A stretch of DNA of 64,000 nucleotides, from positions 556,058 through 620,057 of the forward strand of contig NZ_JAIBKA010000001.1 of the NCBI RefSeq assembly GCF_022603395.1. The letters are read 5' to 3'. Source of the stretch: Desulfoferrobacter suflitae (GTDB taxonomy: Bacteria > Desulfobacterota > Syntrophobacteria > Syntrophobacterales > Syntrophobacteraceae). Positions 9,222-18,467 of this stretch are shown piece by piece; position 1 is the stretch's first letter; every line of letters begins with the position of its first letter. Both the position numbers and the translations under genes were made by a program. Below the pieces are notes generated by a model that saw only the letters and a program-made list of their open reading frames with translations, made no database searches and was not told where the DNA came from.

Positions 9222-10010
9222 CTACAGTTGCGCAAGCACTTCCCGCAGATGGTCCAGCCAGATGGCAACTATCTCCGGGTATTCCGCAGTGCCTGTGAGG
9301 ATCGTCCGGCATTCGAAGCCGTGGCGCGACAGCACGGACTTCCAGCTGTCCCGTTGTTCTCCTGCCATGTCTTTTCTGGCGTGCTCACCGGCTACCGACA
9401 TGAACGGCATCAGATAAACCTTCCCGATATTCCTGCCCACCAGCCTGGGCAGCACATCACTCAAGGTCGGATGCCCTTGTGCCGTCGCGACATAGGTGTT
9501 GGGGGAAACGTCCTGGAGGATGTAGTTCATTGCAGAGTACAAGGCGCCCGCAGGGTGATTCCTGCTGCCGTGCCCCATAAAAAGCACGCCATCTTGCGGC
9601 CCGCGAGATTGCGGGATGCGCTGCAGCAAGCATTGGATCACCCGCCCCATGTCCTCCTGGGAAGATAGCAGGGGACGGGCGACCACAACGCGCTGCAATC
9701 CTCCGTGCATCCGTTCGAACAGCTTTGCGTTGTGGCAAAGGTTGTGGAATTCAATGCCCGGTATGGTGTGCAGCGAAAGCACCGCCGCGTGCCTGTAGCC
9801 TTCGTCCATAAGCCGTGCCAGAGCGATTTCCGGGGAATCGATCGGTATTCCTCGCCCGGACAGCTTTTTTCGAATGGTGGGCGAGGTATATGCCCAGCGG
9901 ATTTCTGTGCCGGGAAACGCCGTCCTGGTCTGAACGTCAATGTGTTCAAAGGCCCTCTGAGCTTCTGGAACGCTCGTACCAAAAGTAACCAGCAGTATGG
10001 CTTGCTTCAT
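9222..10010 (-). CDS. cbiK: Anaerobic sirohydrochlorin cobaltochelatase CbiK
   Basis: Inserts Co2+ into sirohydrochlorin in the anaerobic (early-cobalt) pathway of B12 synthesis. The 262-aa protein has the class II chelatase features: the start KQAILLVTFGTSVPEA, the histidine motif LFMGHGSRNHPAG (about residue 145) and TAQGHPTLSDVL (about residue 200), which supply the metal-binding histidines. No signal peptide is visible, so it is cytoplasmic, unlike some periplasmic Desulfovibrio CbiK paralogues. The ATG at 10010 follows GGGAGAAG. Upstream lie a small gene, a terminator and a cobalamin riboswitch on the same strand, so expression is very probably repressed by cobalamin. Confidence 0.92.
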   Translation of the reverse strand: MKQAILLVTFGTSVPEAQRAFEHIDVQTRTAFPGTEIRWAYTSPTIRKKLSGRGIPIDSPEIALARLMDEGYRHAAVLSLHTIPGIEFHNLCHNAKLFERMHGGLQRVVVARPLLSSQEDMGRVIQCLLQRIPQSRGPQDGVLFMGHGSRNHPAGALYSAMNYILQDVSPNTYVATAQGHPTLSDVLPRLVGRNIGKVYLMPFMSVAGEHARKDMAGEQRDSWKSVLSRHGFECRTILTGTAEYPEIVAIWLDHLREVLAQL

Positions 10011-10101
10011 CACCGCTTCTCTCCCGACCCTGCAAATCGCTCCTTCGACTACCCAAATACCCGGCATAGTGAATAACACAAAGGCGCTTGTTTGGCACGC
10101 T

Positions 10102-10353
10102 TCAACCACACAGTCTGAATGGCCGCCCTTCGGCCTTGACCACGTTTCCGGCCATGTCATAACTGGCTCTCATGCAGGCTATGTGCTGCATTCCGCGGGT
10201 GACCATATACCACCAGCCATACGCCAATTCCGTTTCGGATGTGGCCAGACAGAGCTCATCGGCGTTCAAACCTTGCTTCGTGATGGTCAGATCCATCCAG
10301 TCATTAAGGTCCTCGCGTCCTTCGGATACATAGAGGATGATCCCCTTTTTCAT
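10102..10353 (-). CDS. Small hypothetical protein in the B12-riboswitch operon
   Basis: An 83-aa protein beginning MKKGIILYVSEGRE. It contains a Trp/Tyr-rich middle (ETELAYGWWYMVTRGMQH) and three cysteines, and has no membrane segment or signal peptide. The ATG at 10353 has AAAGGAG at ideal spacing; the frame upstream of it runs through the terminator and is not coding. It is the first gene after the cobalamin riboswitch and lies 91 bases before cbiK, which suggests a role in cobalt or corrinoid metabolism. I recognise no family, and the function is unknown. Confidence 0.75.
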   Translation of the reverse strand: MKKGIILYVSEGREDLNDWMDLTITKQGLNADELCLATSETELAYGWWYMVTRGMQHIACMRASYDMAGNVVKAEGRPFRLCG

Positions 10354-10378
10354 GAATTGCTCCTTTCTTTGTGATAGG

Positions 10379-10414
10379 AAAAAAAAATCCCTGGAACGAT
10401 GAGCTCCAGGGATT
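10379..10414 (-). terminator. Rho-independent terminator of the cobalamin riboswitch
   Basis: On the minus strand a perfect 10-bp stem (AATCCCTGGA with its complement, 9-base loop) is followed by a run of nine T. It lies between the riboswitch aptamer and the 83-aa gene, the classic place for a transcription-attenuating expression platform. Confidence 0.88.
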
Positions 10415-10477
10415 GCACCCAAATTTACTTGGTCCCGTTGAGCAAAGGCTCGGCATCAACCCGTACCGCCTCCACTC

Positions 10478-10730
10478 ACGCTCAGGCAGGTATTCTGGCT
10501 CTCGGATCGACCTACTCACCGCCCCTTCCCGCCATCAGATGCCGGATAACCGATGTCAAAGCCCCATGCCACAGATCCGACGACTTTGCCGTCCATCCTG
10601 GGCCGGCTTTTGCTTTCCGGTTTTCGACCTCCGTTGTCGCAGTGGGTCTTTGCGGCTTTCGTCCCCGATCACAGCGGCGGGACCGCTCCCGATTCACACG
10701 GGATTCCCTATCAAGCTTATGAGCACCTGA
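10478..10730 (-). promoter_or_regulatory. Cobalamin riboswitch
   Basis: Read on the minus strand, the region holds the conserved AdoCbl-riboswitch blocks in the right order: AGGGAATCCCGTGTGAATC (10691-10711), then GCGGTCCCGCCGCTGT, the B12-box region (10671-10686), and, toward the 3' end, GAGCCAGAATACCTGCCTG (10483-10501). The downstream hairpin with a U-run at 10379-10414 implies that cobalamin binding promotes termination. The regulated genes are the 83-aa protein and cbiK. The ends of the aptamer are approximate. Confidence 0.92.
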
Positions 10731-10754
10731 GCGTTTCTTATCAGATTACACAGG

Positions 10755-10783
10755 TGTCTAGCAGTCGGACCAGGCACTGTCAA
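10755..10783 (-). promoter_or_regulatory. Candidate promoter for the riboswitch-cbiK transcript
   Basis: The minus strand has TTGACA (10778-10783), a 17-base spacer and TAGACA (10755-10760), about 25 bases before the first conserved part of the riboswitch. A perfect -35 at correct spacing makes this a good sigma-70 candidate. Confidence 0.6.
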
Positions 10784-10934
10784 ATCATTTCGACAGGCGT
10801 TTCTCCCGGCACGCAAAAACGAAACAGGCAAAAGCACGAAGGGCGACCGTCCAGCGTGATTTCTCGGAATCTGCCCTGACACTTCGATCTTGCTTTTGCG
10901 GTGCGCCTGTGTTAGGAAAACCGGGTTTCACCGT

Positions 10935-11012
<78 letters not shown>

Positions 11013-11015
11013 GAA

Positions 11016-11590
11016 TTAAAGACCGCATGATTCCAACATCGATGATAGCGTTCGCATGGTATTTTGCAGCGCCGATCCGGCCAATAACGCTCAACATCAG
11101 CCTCCGACCTCGCTTCCTGGGTATCGAAGGTAGTTCTTCGTTGATTTTCAGAAATTGGGACAATCGGGCCATCCACTGGGAGAGAAGTTGCTGCCGGTGG
11201 GTCAGAATGAGGGTGTTCACTTTTCGTTCGGCGATCAGTCCGGCTGCAACCACTGTCTTCCCAAACGCCGTGGTGGCAGAGAGGACCCCGCAGTCATGCT
11301 TTGACATCTCCTCCGCAGCGATTTCCTGCTCCTCCCCCAATGCCCCGGTGAAGGTGACTAGGATAGGCCCTCCGGCTTAGGCTTTGTCCATCCATTGATT
11401 CCCACTTCAACGTCCCTAAGCACGGTCTCAAGATCAACATCACACTCTCCTGGCAGGCACAGGTACTCCTCTGTTTCTTCAGAGCACGAGATGATTGGCG
11501 GTTCTCTGTACCTCGATTGGCGCGTCGCCTGGAGACGGTAGAACTCGGGATTGTTGAGGCGCCCAGCCTTTTCATTACGTTTAAAGCCTT
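11016..11590 (-). pseudogene. DEAD/DEAH helicase fragment, frameshifted and truncated
   Basis: Two overlapping minus-strand frames together encode part of a superfamily 2 helicase. The upstream frame (about 11590-11347) reads NEKAGRLNNPEFYRLQA, then PPIISCSEE and a short linker, and ends at a stop. The second frame carries on as PILVTFTGALGEEQE and then the Walker A block GVLSATTAFGKTVVAAGLIA and LILTHRQQLLSQW. It stops abruptly at the tRNA-Pro 3' end after IIDVGIMRSL, where intact members continue toward the DEAH box. The match is to the helicases of large phage-island or conflict-type proteins. A frameshift near 11365 and loss of both ends show a dead remnant. Confidence 0.72.
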
Positions 11591-12540
<950 letters not shown>

Positions 12541-13002
12541 TGGGTACGCTTGGATGAAAGCGAAAACACTTACTCCAAAATTGATGTGCCAGGGAATTTC
12601 GACCTAATCCTTAATTATATCATCAATACTTATCAGCTGCAGTTGCTCCCTGCCGACTTTCTCGACACTGACACCGCGGTTGCCCTCAAAGAATATCTTA
12701 TTTATTCCAATGACTTAGGTCGGCAAAACGTTAAGGATTTTGACTGTCACCATCTATCTTTTGAGAGCGCCGGCGGCGACTGGCAGCTCTGGGCAGAAGC
12801 CGACGCTTTACCCGTGCCGCGGAGCACGACTGCCGAACGGGAAGGTCAGCGGCCGAGCGCAAGCGAGGTCCGCTGCACCGATTTGTTGCCTGTCTTTCTC
12901 CTTCTAATCTCAAGACTTGCACTGGACTTGGCAAGCTCCAGGCATGCTCGCCTGAGTTGAGCGACCTGCCTCAATCGGAGCGTGACCGCAACCCGACTCA
13001 TA
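12541..13002. other. Gene-poor stretch with an unrecognised open frame
   Basis: A plus-strand frame crossing from the IS fragment stays open to 12960 and includes VPGNFDLILNYIINTYQLQ, which looks protein-like up to about 12715. It has no start with a ribosome-binding site, and composition changes after 12720. It may be a further gene fragment; I cannot name it. No RNA gene or repeat was seen. Confidence 0.35.
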
Positions 13003-13467
13003 TCAATCTTCATCAATAATGCTCCTTAAAAAATCAATATCATCCTGATCTTGGCCGCTTCTGCGAAATGACTTGAGAAGGATTAAGCCTTCCGGCGAGA
13101 CGACATCAATACTACCATGTTCCCATTCAACTTTCATGCGGCTGTCCCACGCGTTCTTTATTTCGGGCGTAACGATCAGCAAATCCAAAACCAGAATCTC
13201 TCCGCTTTTGGGCTCGATTTTGCTGACCCGATGAACATGGACTTTTCCGTCATGGAATTCCATCGGCGCAGATTCCAACTTGAATCCCAAATCGTGAACG
13301 GCTCGTCTCGCAGCATCAAGTGAGCTCGATTCGATCAATAGGTCAATGTCGAGAGTCGCCCTTGGCAAAGCGTATATGGCCATTGCCAACCCGCCGCAGA
13401 GGGCATATTCGATCTGTTCTTCGTTGAGCTTAATGATGAGCTCTTTCAGTTCCTCCAAGATATCCAT
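13003..13467 (-). CDS. Nucleotidyltransferase-like protein (MNT/AbiEii-type fold)
   Basis: A 154-aa protein. After a short helix, residues 20-45 read ALCGGLAMAIYALPRATLDI followed by DLLIE. This gives the GG-x(n)-D-x-D pattern of minimal nucleotidyltransferases, with the metal-binding aspartates at TLDIDLL. A third acidic position probably lies in LVLDLLIVTP. Such proteins act in toxin-antitoxin pairs or as stand-alone nucleotidyltransferases on RNA or protein targets. No obvious partner (HEPN or AbiEi) is adjacent; the next gene is a transposase remnant ending one base away. It is intact and lies in a region of decayed mobile DNA, so acquisition by transfer is likely. Confidence 0.65.
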   Translation of the reverse strand: MDILEELKELIIKLNEEQIEYALCGGLAMAIYALPRATLDIDLLIESSSLDAARRAVHDLGFKLESAPMEFHDGKVHVHRVSKIEPKSGEILVLDLLIVTPEIKNAWDSRMKVEWEHGSIDVVSPEGLILLKSFRRSGQDQDDIDFLRSIIDED

Positions 13468-13776
13468 TTATGCCACCCCTTCAGGCCGACGACCAGGATT
13501 CAATTCGTCCAATTCCCATTGGGTCGGGTTGTTGCGAATGTATTCGCGGATCCGGTTACATTCCGATTCGTTGCGAATGATGTGTTCCCAGTAATTGCGT
13601 TGCCACAGTTTTGTGCCTGGTATGCCGTAGATTTCATTGACGCGTTTGGTTGATATTGTTTTAAACGCTCCGATCAAACGACCGAGGGGTTTGCGATTTC
13701 CCGTAGGGGCGGTTCGCGAACCGCCCCTACTGCAAATCTCGAATGCATACGATGTGAACCATTTGCGACCCATCAA
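13468..13776 (-). pseudogene. REP-associated tyrosine transposase (RAYT, Y1 type) C-terminal remnant
   Basis: The C-terminal 85 codons read LGRLIGAFKTISTKRVNE, then KLWQRNYWEHIIRNE, IREYIRNNP and WELDELNP, which are hallmarks of Y1/REP transposases. The N-terminal half with the HUH motif and the MPNHxHG block is absent; upstream of codon 25 the frame is unrelated. A perfect palindrome lies inside the frame. The remnant therefore lacks the metal-binding histidines needed for cleavage. Confidence 0.72.
13703..13730. repeat. Perfect 28-bp palindrome (REP-like) inside the RAYT remnant
   Basis: GTAGGGGCGGTTCG is followed directly by its reverse complement, a 14-bp arm with no loop. On the minus strand it encodes the RGGSRTAPTG segment of the RAYT frame. 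Such palindromes are the substrates and companions of RAYT transposases. Confidence 0.85.
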
Positions 13777-13930
13777 TCAATTCTCCCAGACAATCAATGA
13801 TAATTCCGTCGAGAAGGATTCGTTCGTGCAAGGATTTTCGCCTTTGGATATTACCGCATCATTGCGTCGAAATTCAACACGAGCATGTGAAACCGCATTA
13901 CAGATCATCTGACAAGGCAGGCCTCATCAC

Positions 13931-14195
13931 CATGATGGGCTACCGTCCTTTATATCTAAGGGACTTGGAAGGGTGGTCCAAGGAGACATTGCCGACCCCG
14001 AGAACCATTTCTAACATTTTGGAGCGTCATGACTACCGGTTACGCAGTTGACAATAGCAAAGTCCAAAAACGGCGGAAACCGATGCGATCTTTGAAAAGA
14101 TCAGGGAAGTAAACAGCACTGCCGATATGGACCCGGCAACCTAACGAATCAGTGTGGATACGAAAGCGACCGTTCATACGCCTTCTTTTTTGCCC
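13931..14195 (+). pseudogene. ISAzo13-like transposase remnant
   Basis: The plus strand first reads SKETLPTPRTISNILERHDY and RLRS, then, after in-frame stops (TGA, TAG), ETDAIFEKIREVNSTADMDP, another stop and RISVDTKATVHT. This order (helix-turn-helix end, ETDAIF block, ISxDxKA with the first catalytic Asp) is that of ISAzo13-type transposases. Three stop codons and the missing ends make it non-functional. Confidence 0.6.
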
Positions 14196-14512
14196 GGAAA
14201 AGGCTCATAGCCAGCCTGGGCATCCATGAAACCAAGATAAGACTACGAAGATGGGAAAGTAGTCTCTGGATGCTTTCGGAGAGATTTTGGACCGGCACTT
14301 GTTCAGTGTGTTTCTGACCCTAATCCAATCTTTAGGCCCAAGGAGAAAATTTTGAGGTATGTCGTTGGTTGGAGGGGCACCGGATCTCAGCCGCAAAAGG
14401 TTTGCTTTATGGCCGGCTTGACTGTAAGTAAGATGTTTTGCCGGGTTTTTCCCTCACAGTCTGGTGTAGAATAGCCCCCTCTCAAGATCAGTTTCTAAAA
14501 AGGAATGTCCGG
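14196..14512. other. Non-coding tail of the decayed region
   Basis: I see no gene, RNA or clear repeat here. All frames are broken and no transposase motif continues from the upstream remnant. Confidence 0.4.
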
Positions 14513-14884
14513 GTGCCATTGGAAGGATTCAACTGCAGACAATGCGGACTGTGCTGCAAACTGCGCGGCGCATATCAAAATTATGCCACCGACGAGGACT
14601 ACCGACGCTGGCAGCTCGAAGGAAGAGAAGACATCCTTGCGTTTGTGGCGGTGAATGACCTGGGATGTGACATGAACGGCGATGAGCGCCGCCTGTATAA
14701 CGTGTGGGTTGAACCGGGTACGGAAATTTATCTGGACGGCTGCCCGTTTCTGCTGGAATTGCCGGACGAGCACAAATTCATCTGCTCAATTCATGACACC
14801 AAGCCGTGGCACTGCCGATCCTTCCCGTCGGAACGGGAATACGCCGAGCGGATAGGGTGCAGAGGATTTGACGCAACGCATTGA
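14513..14884 (+). CDS. YkgJ-family cysteine-cluster protein
   Basis: A 123-aa protein of the YkgJ / zinc- or iron-chelating domain family (PF03692). The N-terminal CRQCGLCCK motif, a later GCPFLLE and C-S-I-H-D, and the CRSFPSE element are the usual metal-cluster positions. It is presumed to bind a metal or Fe-S cluster in the cytoplasm; the role is unknown. The GTG at 14513 was chosen because AAGGA lies about eight bases upstream; the frame before it is not family-like. It faces nadC convergently. Confidence 0.8.
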   Translation: MPLEGFNCRQCGLCCKLRGAYQNYATDEDYRRWQLEGREDILAFVAVNDLGCDMNGDERRLYNVWVEPGTEIYLDGCPFLLELPDEHKFICSIHDTKPWHCRSFPSEREYAERIGCRGFDATH

Positions 14885-14936
14885 ACTGCCCGGTCTGCCC
14901 GCGCTATTGGTAACGGCTTGGCGGCTCATTCATTAT

Positions 14937-15776
14937 CTAAGAGGATGAAGCAAACTCGATTTCCATCGTCAGATCGATGGATTTGGCCGAATGCGTGAGG
15001 GCTCCGCAACTGATGAAATCGACCCCCGTGGCGGCGATCGCTTTCACCGTCTCCAGGACCACCCCGCCTGAAGCCTCGAGGACTGCTCGACCGGCGTTGC
15101 GCCGGACCGCTTCGCGCAGCATCTCAAGCGAGAAGTTATCGAGCAAGATGATGTCGGCTCCCGCCCCCAGAGCCGTATCAAACTGATCCAGATCATCCAC
15201 CTCCACCTCGATTTTCAGGGTATGAGGAGCGTGCTGCTGCGCTTTTTCGATGGCTTGCCGGACTCCTCCCGCCGCCGCGATGTGGTTGTCCTTGATCAAG
15301 ACTCCGTCCGCCAATCCAAACCGATGGTTGGCTCCGCCTCCATGGCTCACCGCTTCTTTTTCCAGTTTGCGCCACAAGGGTGTCGTCTTGCGGGTGTCCA
15401 GAAGCCGGCAGGAGGTACCGGAAATTTCCTGCACCATCCGATGGGTGAGGGTGGCTATTCCGCTCATTCGCTGCAAAAAATTCAGAGCGGTTCGTTCTCC
15501 CATCAATATGGCCTGCAGCGAACCCTCCACTACAAGCACTGGAATTTCCGGTCGAATTGTCTCGCCGTCTCGAAAGTAACACTCGACTTGGACCGCAGGG
15601 TCGAGCAGTTGGAAAATACGCCGGAAAACGCGAGTCCCTGACAGCACGAACGGTTCCCTGCCCAAAACCATCGCCCGCCCTTCCACATCCTGTTCGACCA
15701 CCGAAGCGGTGGTCACATCGCCGTGGCCCACGTCTTCCTGGATAGCCAACTGCAGCAAAAAGTCCAACTGCTCCAC
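14937..15776 (-). CDS. nadC: Nicotinate-nucleotide pyrophosphorylase (quinolinate phosphoribosyltransferase)
   Basis: Converts quinolinate and PRPP to nicotinate mononucleotide in de novo NAD synthesis. The 279-aa length is standard. Landmarks include the EDVGHGDVTT start, NFLQRMSGIAT, RLLDTRKTTP, the basic HRFGLADGVLIKDNH and the C-terminal ASGGV and FISCGALTHS loops that bind PRPP. The GTG start overlaps the valS stop (the TGA and GTG share two bases) with GGAG just ahead, so translation is coupled to valS. nadA and nadB are not in the window. Confidence 0.95.
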   Translation of the reverse strand: MEQLDFLLQLAIQEDVGHGDVTTASVVEQDVEGRAMVLGREPFVLSGTRVFRRIFQLLDPAVQVECYFRDGETIRPEIPVLVVEGSLQAILMGERTALNFLQRMSGIATLTHRMVQEISGTSCRLLDTRKTTPLWRKLEKEAVSHGGGANHRFGLADGVLIKDNHIAAAGGVRQAIEKAQQHAPHTLKIEVEVDDLDQFDTALGAGADIILLDNFSLEMLREAVRRNAGRAVLEASGGVVLETVKAIAATGVDFISCGALTHSAKSIDLTMEIEFASSS

Positions 15777-15777
15777 A

Positions 15778-18456
15778 TCATTCTCCTGCAGCAGCGGTTT
15801 CCCTCAAGGCATGGATCATGTCGCTGTGATGGCGCAACTTGTCCACTTTTTCCCCCAGACGCTGCTCTTTTTCTCGTTCCTTTTCAACCACTTCAGGAGG
15901 AGCCTTGGAAAGGAAATCCTCGTTCGACAATTTTTTCCGGATCACACCATACTCTTTTTCCAATTTCCCCAATTCTTTCTGCAGCCGTTTTGATTCACTG
16001 TCAAAATCCAGAATATCCTGCAGCACGACACAGACTTCGATGCCTTTGACCACGGTGCCGGCGGCAACACGCGGCTTGTTCAATTCTCCTGTCCTGCCGA
16101 TGCGAAGATGTTCCAGCCTGGCGAGATCCCTTATGGTCCCGGCGTAATTGCTCAGCAGAGTGGTCTCCGCCTCCTGTTCGCACAAGCAAAAGACATCAAC
16201 CCGCATGGAGGGCGGAACATTCATTTCTCCGCGGATATTTCTGATCCCACTGACCACCCCCATGACCACTTCCATCTCATTTTCCGCCGGCGTATCCAGC
16301 CGAGCCTTTTCCACCAGCGGAAATCGGGCCGCCATCACAGAACCCTTCGCTTGCGGCAACTTCTGCCAGAGCTCCTCGGTGACGAAAGGCATCACAGGGT
16401 GCAACAGAATCAGTATGTTCTCCAGGACCCTGGCGGCCAGCGATTGAGCCAGCGCTTTTGCCGCCCGATTGTCCCCATAGAGATCGGGTTTGATCATTTC
16501 CAGGTACCAGTCGCAGTATTCATGCCACACGAAATGGTAGAGCGTTTGAGCATACTGATTGAAATGAAAGTTGTTCATGGCATCTTCGACTTCCCCGATC
16601 ACCCGCTGCAAGCGACTGAGCATCCAGCGGTGCATGAGTCCTTCGGGACGCTGCGGGATCTCCGCCAACTCTGTTGTTCCCTGCAAATTCATCAGTACCA
16701 GGCGGGACGCGTTCCACAACTTATTGACAAAATGGCGATACCCTTCAATCCGTTCCTCGGAAAGCTTGACATCCCGTCCCTGCACTGCAAGGGCTGTCAG
16801 AGTGAACCTCAAAGCATCAGTGCCGTACTGATCCATAATGACCAGCGGATCGATCACATTGCCCTTGGACTTGCTCATCTTCTGCCCCTGGGCATCGCGT
16901 ACCAGGGCATGAACGTAGACTTCGCGGAAGGGCACCTGCCCCATGAAGTGAATGCCCATCATCATCATGCGGGCCACCCAGAAAAATAGAATGTCAAAAC
17001 CCGTGACCAGCACGGCGGTCGGATAGAACTTTTTCAGCTCCTCCGTTTCGTCCGGCCAGCCGAGGGTGGAAAAGGGCCACAGGGCCGAACTGAACCAGGT
17101 ATCCAACACATCCGCATCCTGCTCGAGGCGCGATCCTCCACATCTGGCGCAGGTGGACGGGTCTTCAATGGAAACAATGATTTCGCCGCAATCGTCACAA
17201 TACCAGGCAGGGATCCTGTGTCCCCACCAGATTTGCCGGCTCACACACCAGTCCTCGACATTTTCCAGCCAGCCGAAATAGTCTTTTTCCCATTTGTCCG
17301 GAATGATCCTGGTTTCACCCTCTCGCACCGCGGCCATCGCCTTTGCGGCCAGCGGTTGAGTCGCCACAAACCACTGTAGAGACTGCATCGGCTCGACCGC
17401 GCTCTTGCACCGGTAGCAATGCCCCACCCGATGCTTGTAATCTTCGATCTTGACGAGAAATCCGCCCTTTTCGAGATCCTGCACGATTTGCTTGCGGCAC
17501 GCATTGCGCTCCAGCCCCGCATAAGATCCAGCCGCCTCGGTCATGATGCCGTTTTCGCCGATGACCTGGACGAGGTCGAGCTGATGCTGACGGCCAATTT
17601 CAAAGTCGTTGAAGTCATGGGCAGGGGTAATTTTGAGAGCACCCGTTCCAAATTCCCGGTCCACATAGGTGTCGGCAATGACCGGAATAGGTCTCTCCAC
17701 CAGCGGAAGGATGACCGTCTTGCCAACATATGCACTGTATCTGGGGTCTTCCGGGTGGACGGCCACGGCGGTGTCGCCCAGCATGGTTTCGGGACGGGTG
17801 GTGGCGACCACCAGGCCACCCTCCCCGTTTTCCAGGGGATAACGGATCAGGTAGAGACGCCCGTCGAGCTCCTCTCCCTCCACTTCAATATTTGCCAGCG
17901 CAGTCATGCAGCGGGGGCACCAGTTGATCATCCGCTTGCCGCGGTATATCAGCCCCTCCTCATGTAGCCTCACAAAAACCTGGCGCACCGCTCGCGACAA
18001 CCCTTCGTCCATGGTGAAGCGCTCCCGCTGCCAGTCGCAGGAAGCACCCAAATGCTTCAACTGCTTGATGATGATACCACCGTATTTTTCCCTCCATTGC
18101 CAGACTCTTTCGAGGAATTTCTCTCTACCCAATTCGTGTCGCGACAGCCCGGCTTCGGCCAGTTGGCGCTCTACCACATTCTGCGTGGCGATGCCGGCGT
18201 GATCCGTGCCGGGCATCCACAGAACCTCGAACCCCTTCAACCGCTTGTAGCGGCACAGAATATCCTGCAGTGCATTGTTCAGTGCATGTCCCATGTGCAA
18301 CTGACCCGTTACATTTGGCGGTGGAATCACAATACTGAAAGGTGGCTTGGGGCTCTTCACGTCCGCATGGAAAAAACCTTGCTGCTCCCAATACGCATAG
18401 CAATGCCGTTCCACTTCTTTGAATTCATAAGCTTTAGGCAGACCGCCTTCTTTCAT
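15778..18456 (-). CDS. valS: Valyl-tRNA synthetase
   Basis: Class I synthetase charging tRNA-Val, 892 aa. The HIGH motif appears as NVTGQLHMGHALN (about residue 50) and KMSKS as KMSKSKGNVIDPL (about residue 530). Between them lies the CP1 editing domain (TTRPETMLGDTAVAVHPED). The C terminus has the family's arginine/lysine-rich coiled-coil arm (KRLQKELGKLEKEYGVIRKK). It overlaps nadC and lies 11 bases downstream of an acidic hypothetical gene, so the three are probably one transcript. Confidence 0.97.
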   Translation of the reverse strand: MKEGGLPKAYEFKEVERHCYAYWEQQGFFHADVKSPKPPFSIVIPPPNVTGQLHMGHALNNALQDILCRYKRLKGFEVLWMPGTDHAGIATQNVVERQLAEAGLSRHELGREKFLERVWQWREKYGGIIIKQLKHLGASCDWQRERFTMDEGLSRAVRQVFVRLHEEGLIYRGKRMINWCPRCMTALANIEVEGEELDGRLYLIRYPLENGEGGLVVATTRPETMLGDTAVAVHPEDPRYSAYVGKTVILPLVERPIPVIADTYVDREFGTGALKITPAHDFNDFEIGRQHQLDLVQVIGENGIMTEAAGSYAGLERNACRKQIVQDLEKGGFLVKIEDYKHRVGHCYRCKSAVEPMQSLQWFVATQPLAAKAMAAVREGETRIIPDKWEKDYFGWLENVEDWCVSRQIWWGHRIPAWYCDDCGEIIVSIEDPSTCARCGGSRLEQDADVLDTWFSSALWPFSTLGWPDETEELKKFYPTAVLVTGFDILFFWVARMMMMGIHFMGQVPFREVYVHALVRDAQGQKMSKSKGNVIDPLVIMDQYGTDALRFTLTALAVQGRDVKLSEERIEGYRHFVNKLWNASRLVLMNLQGTTELAEIPQRPEGLMHRWMLSRLQRVIGEVEDAMNNFHFNQYAQTLYHFVWHEYCDWYLEMIKPDLYGDNRAAKALAQSLAARVLENILILLHPVMPFVTEELWQKLPQAKGSVMAARFPLVEKARLDTPAENEMEVVMGVVSGIRNIRGEMNVPPSMRVDVFCLCEQEAETTLLSNYAGTIRDLARLEHLRIGRTGELNKPRVAAGTVVKGIEVCVVLQDILDFDSESKRLQKELGKLEKEYGVIRKKLSNEDFLSKAPPEVVEKEREKEQRLGEKVDKLRHHSDMIHALRETAAAGE

Positions 18457-18467
18457 CTAAACACTCC

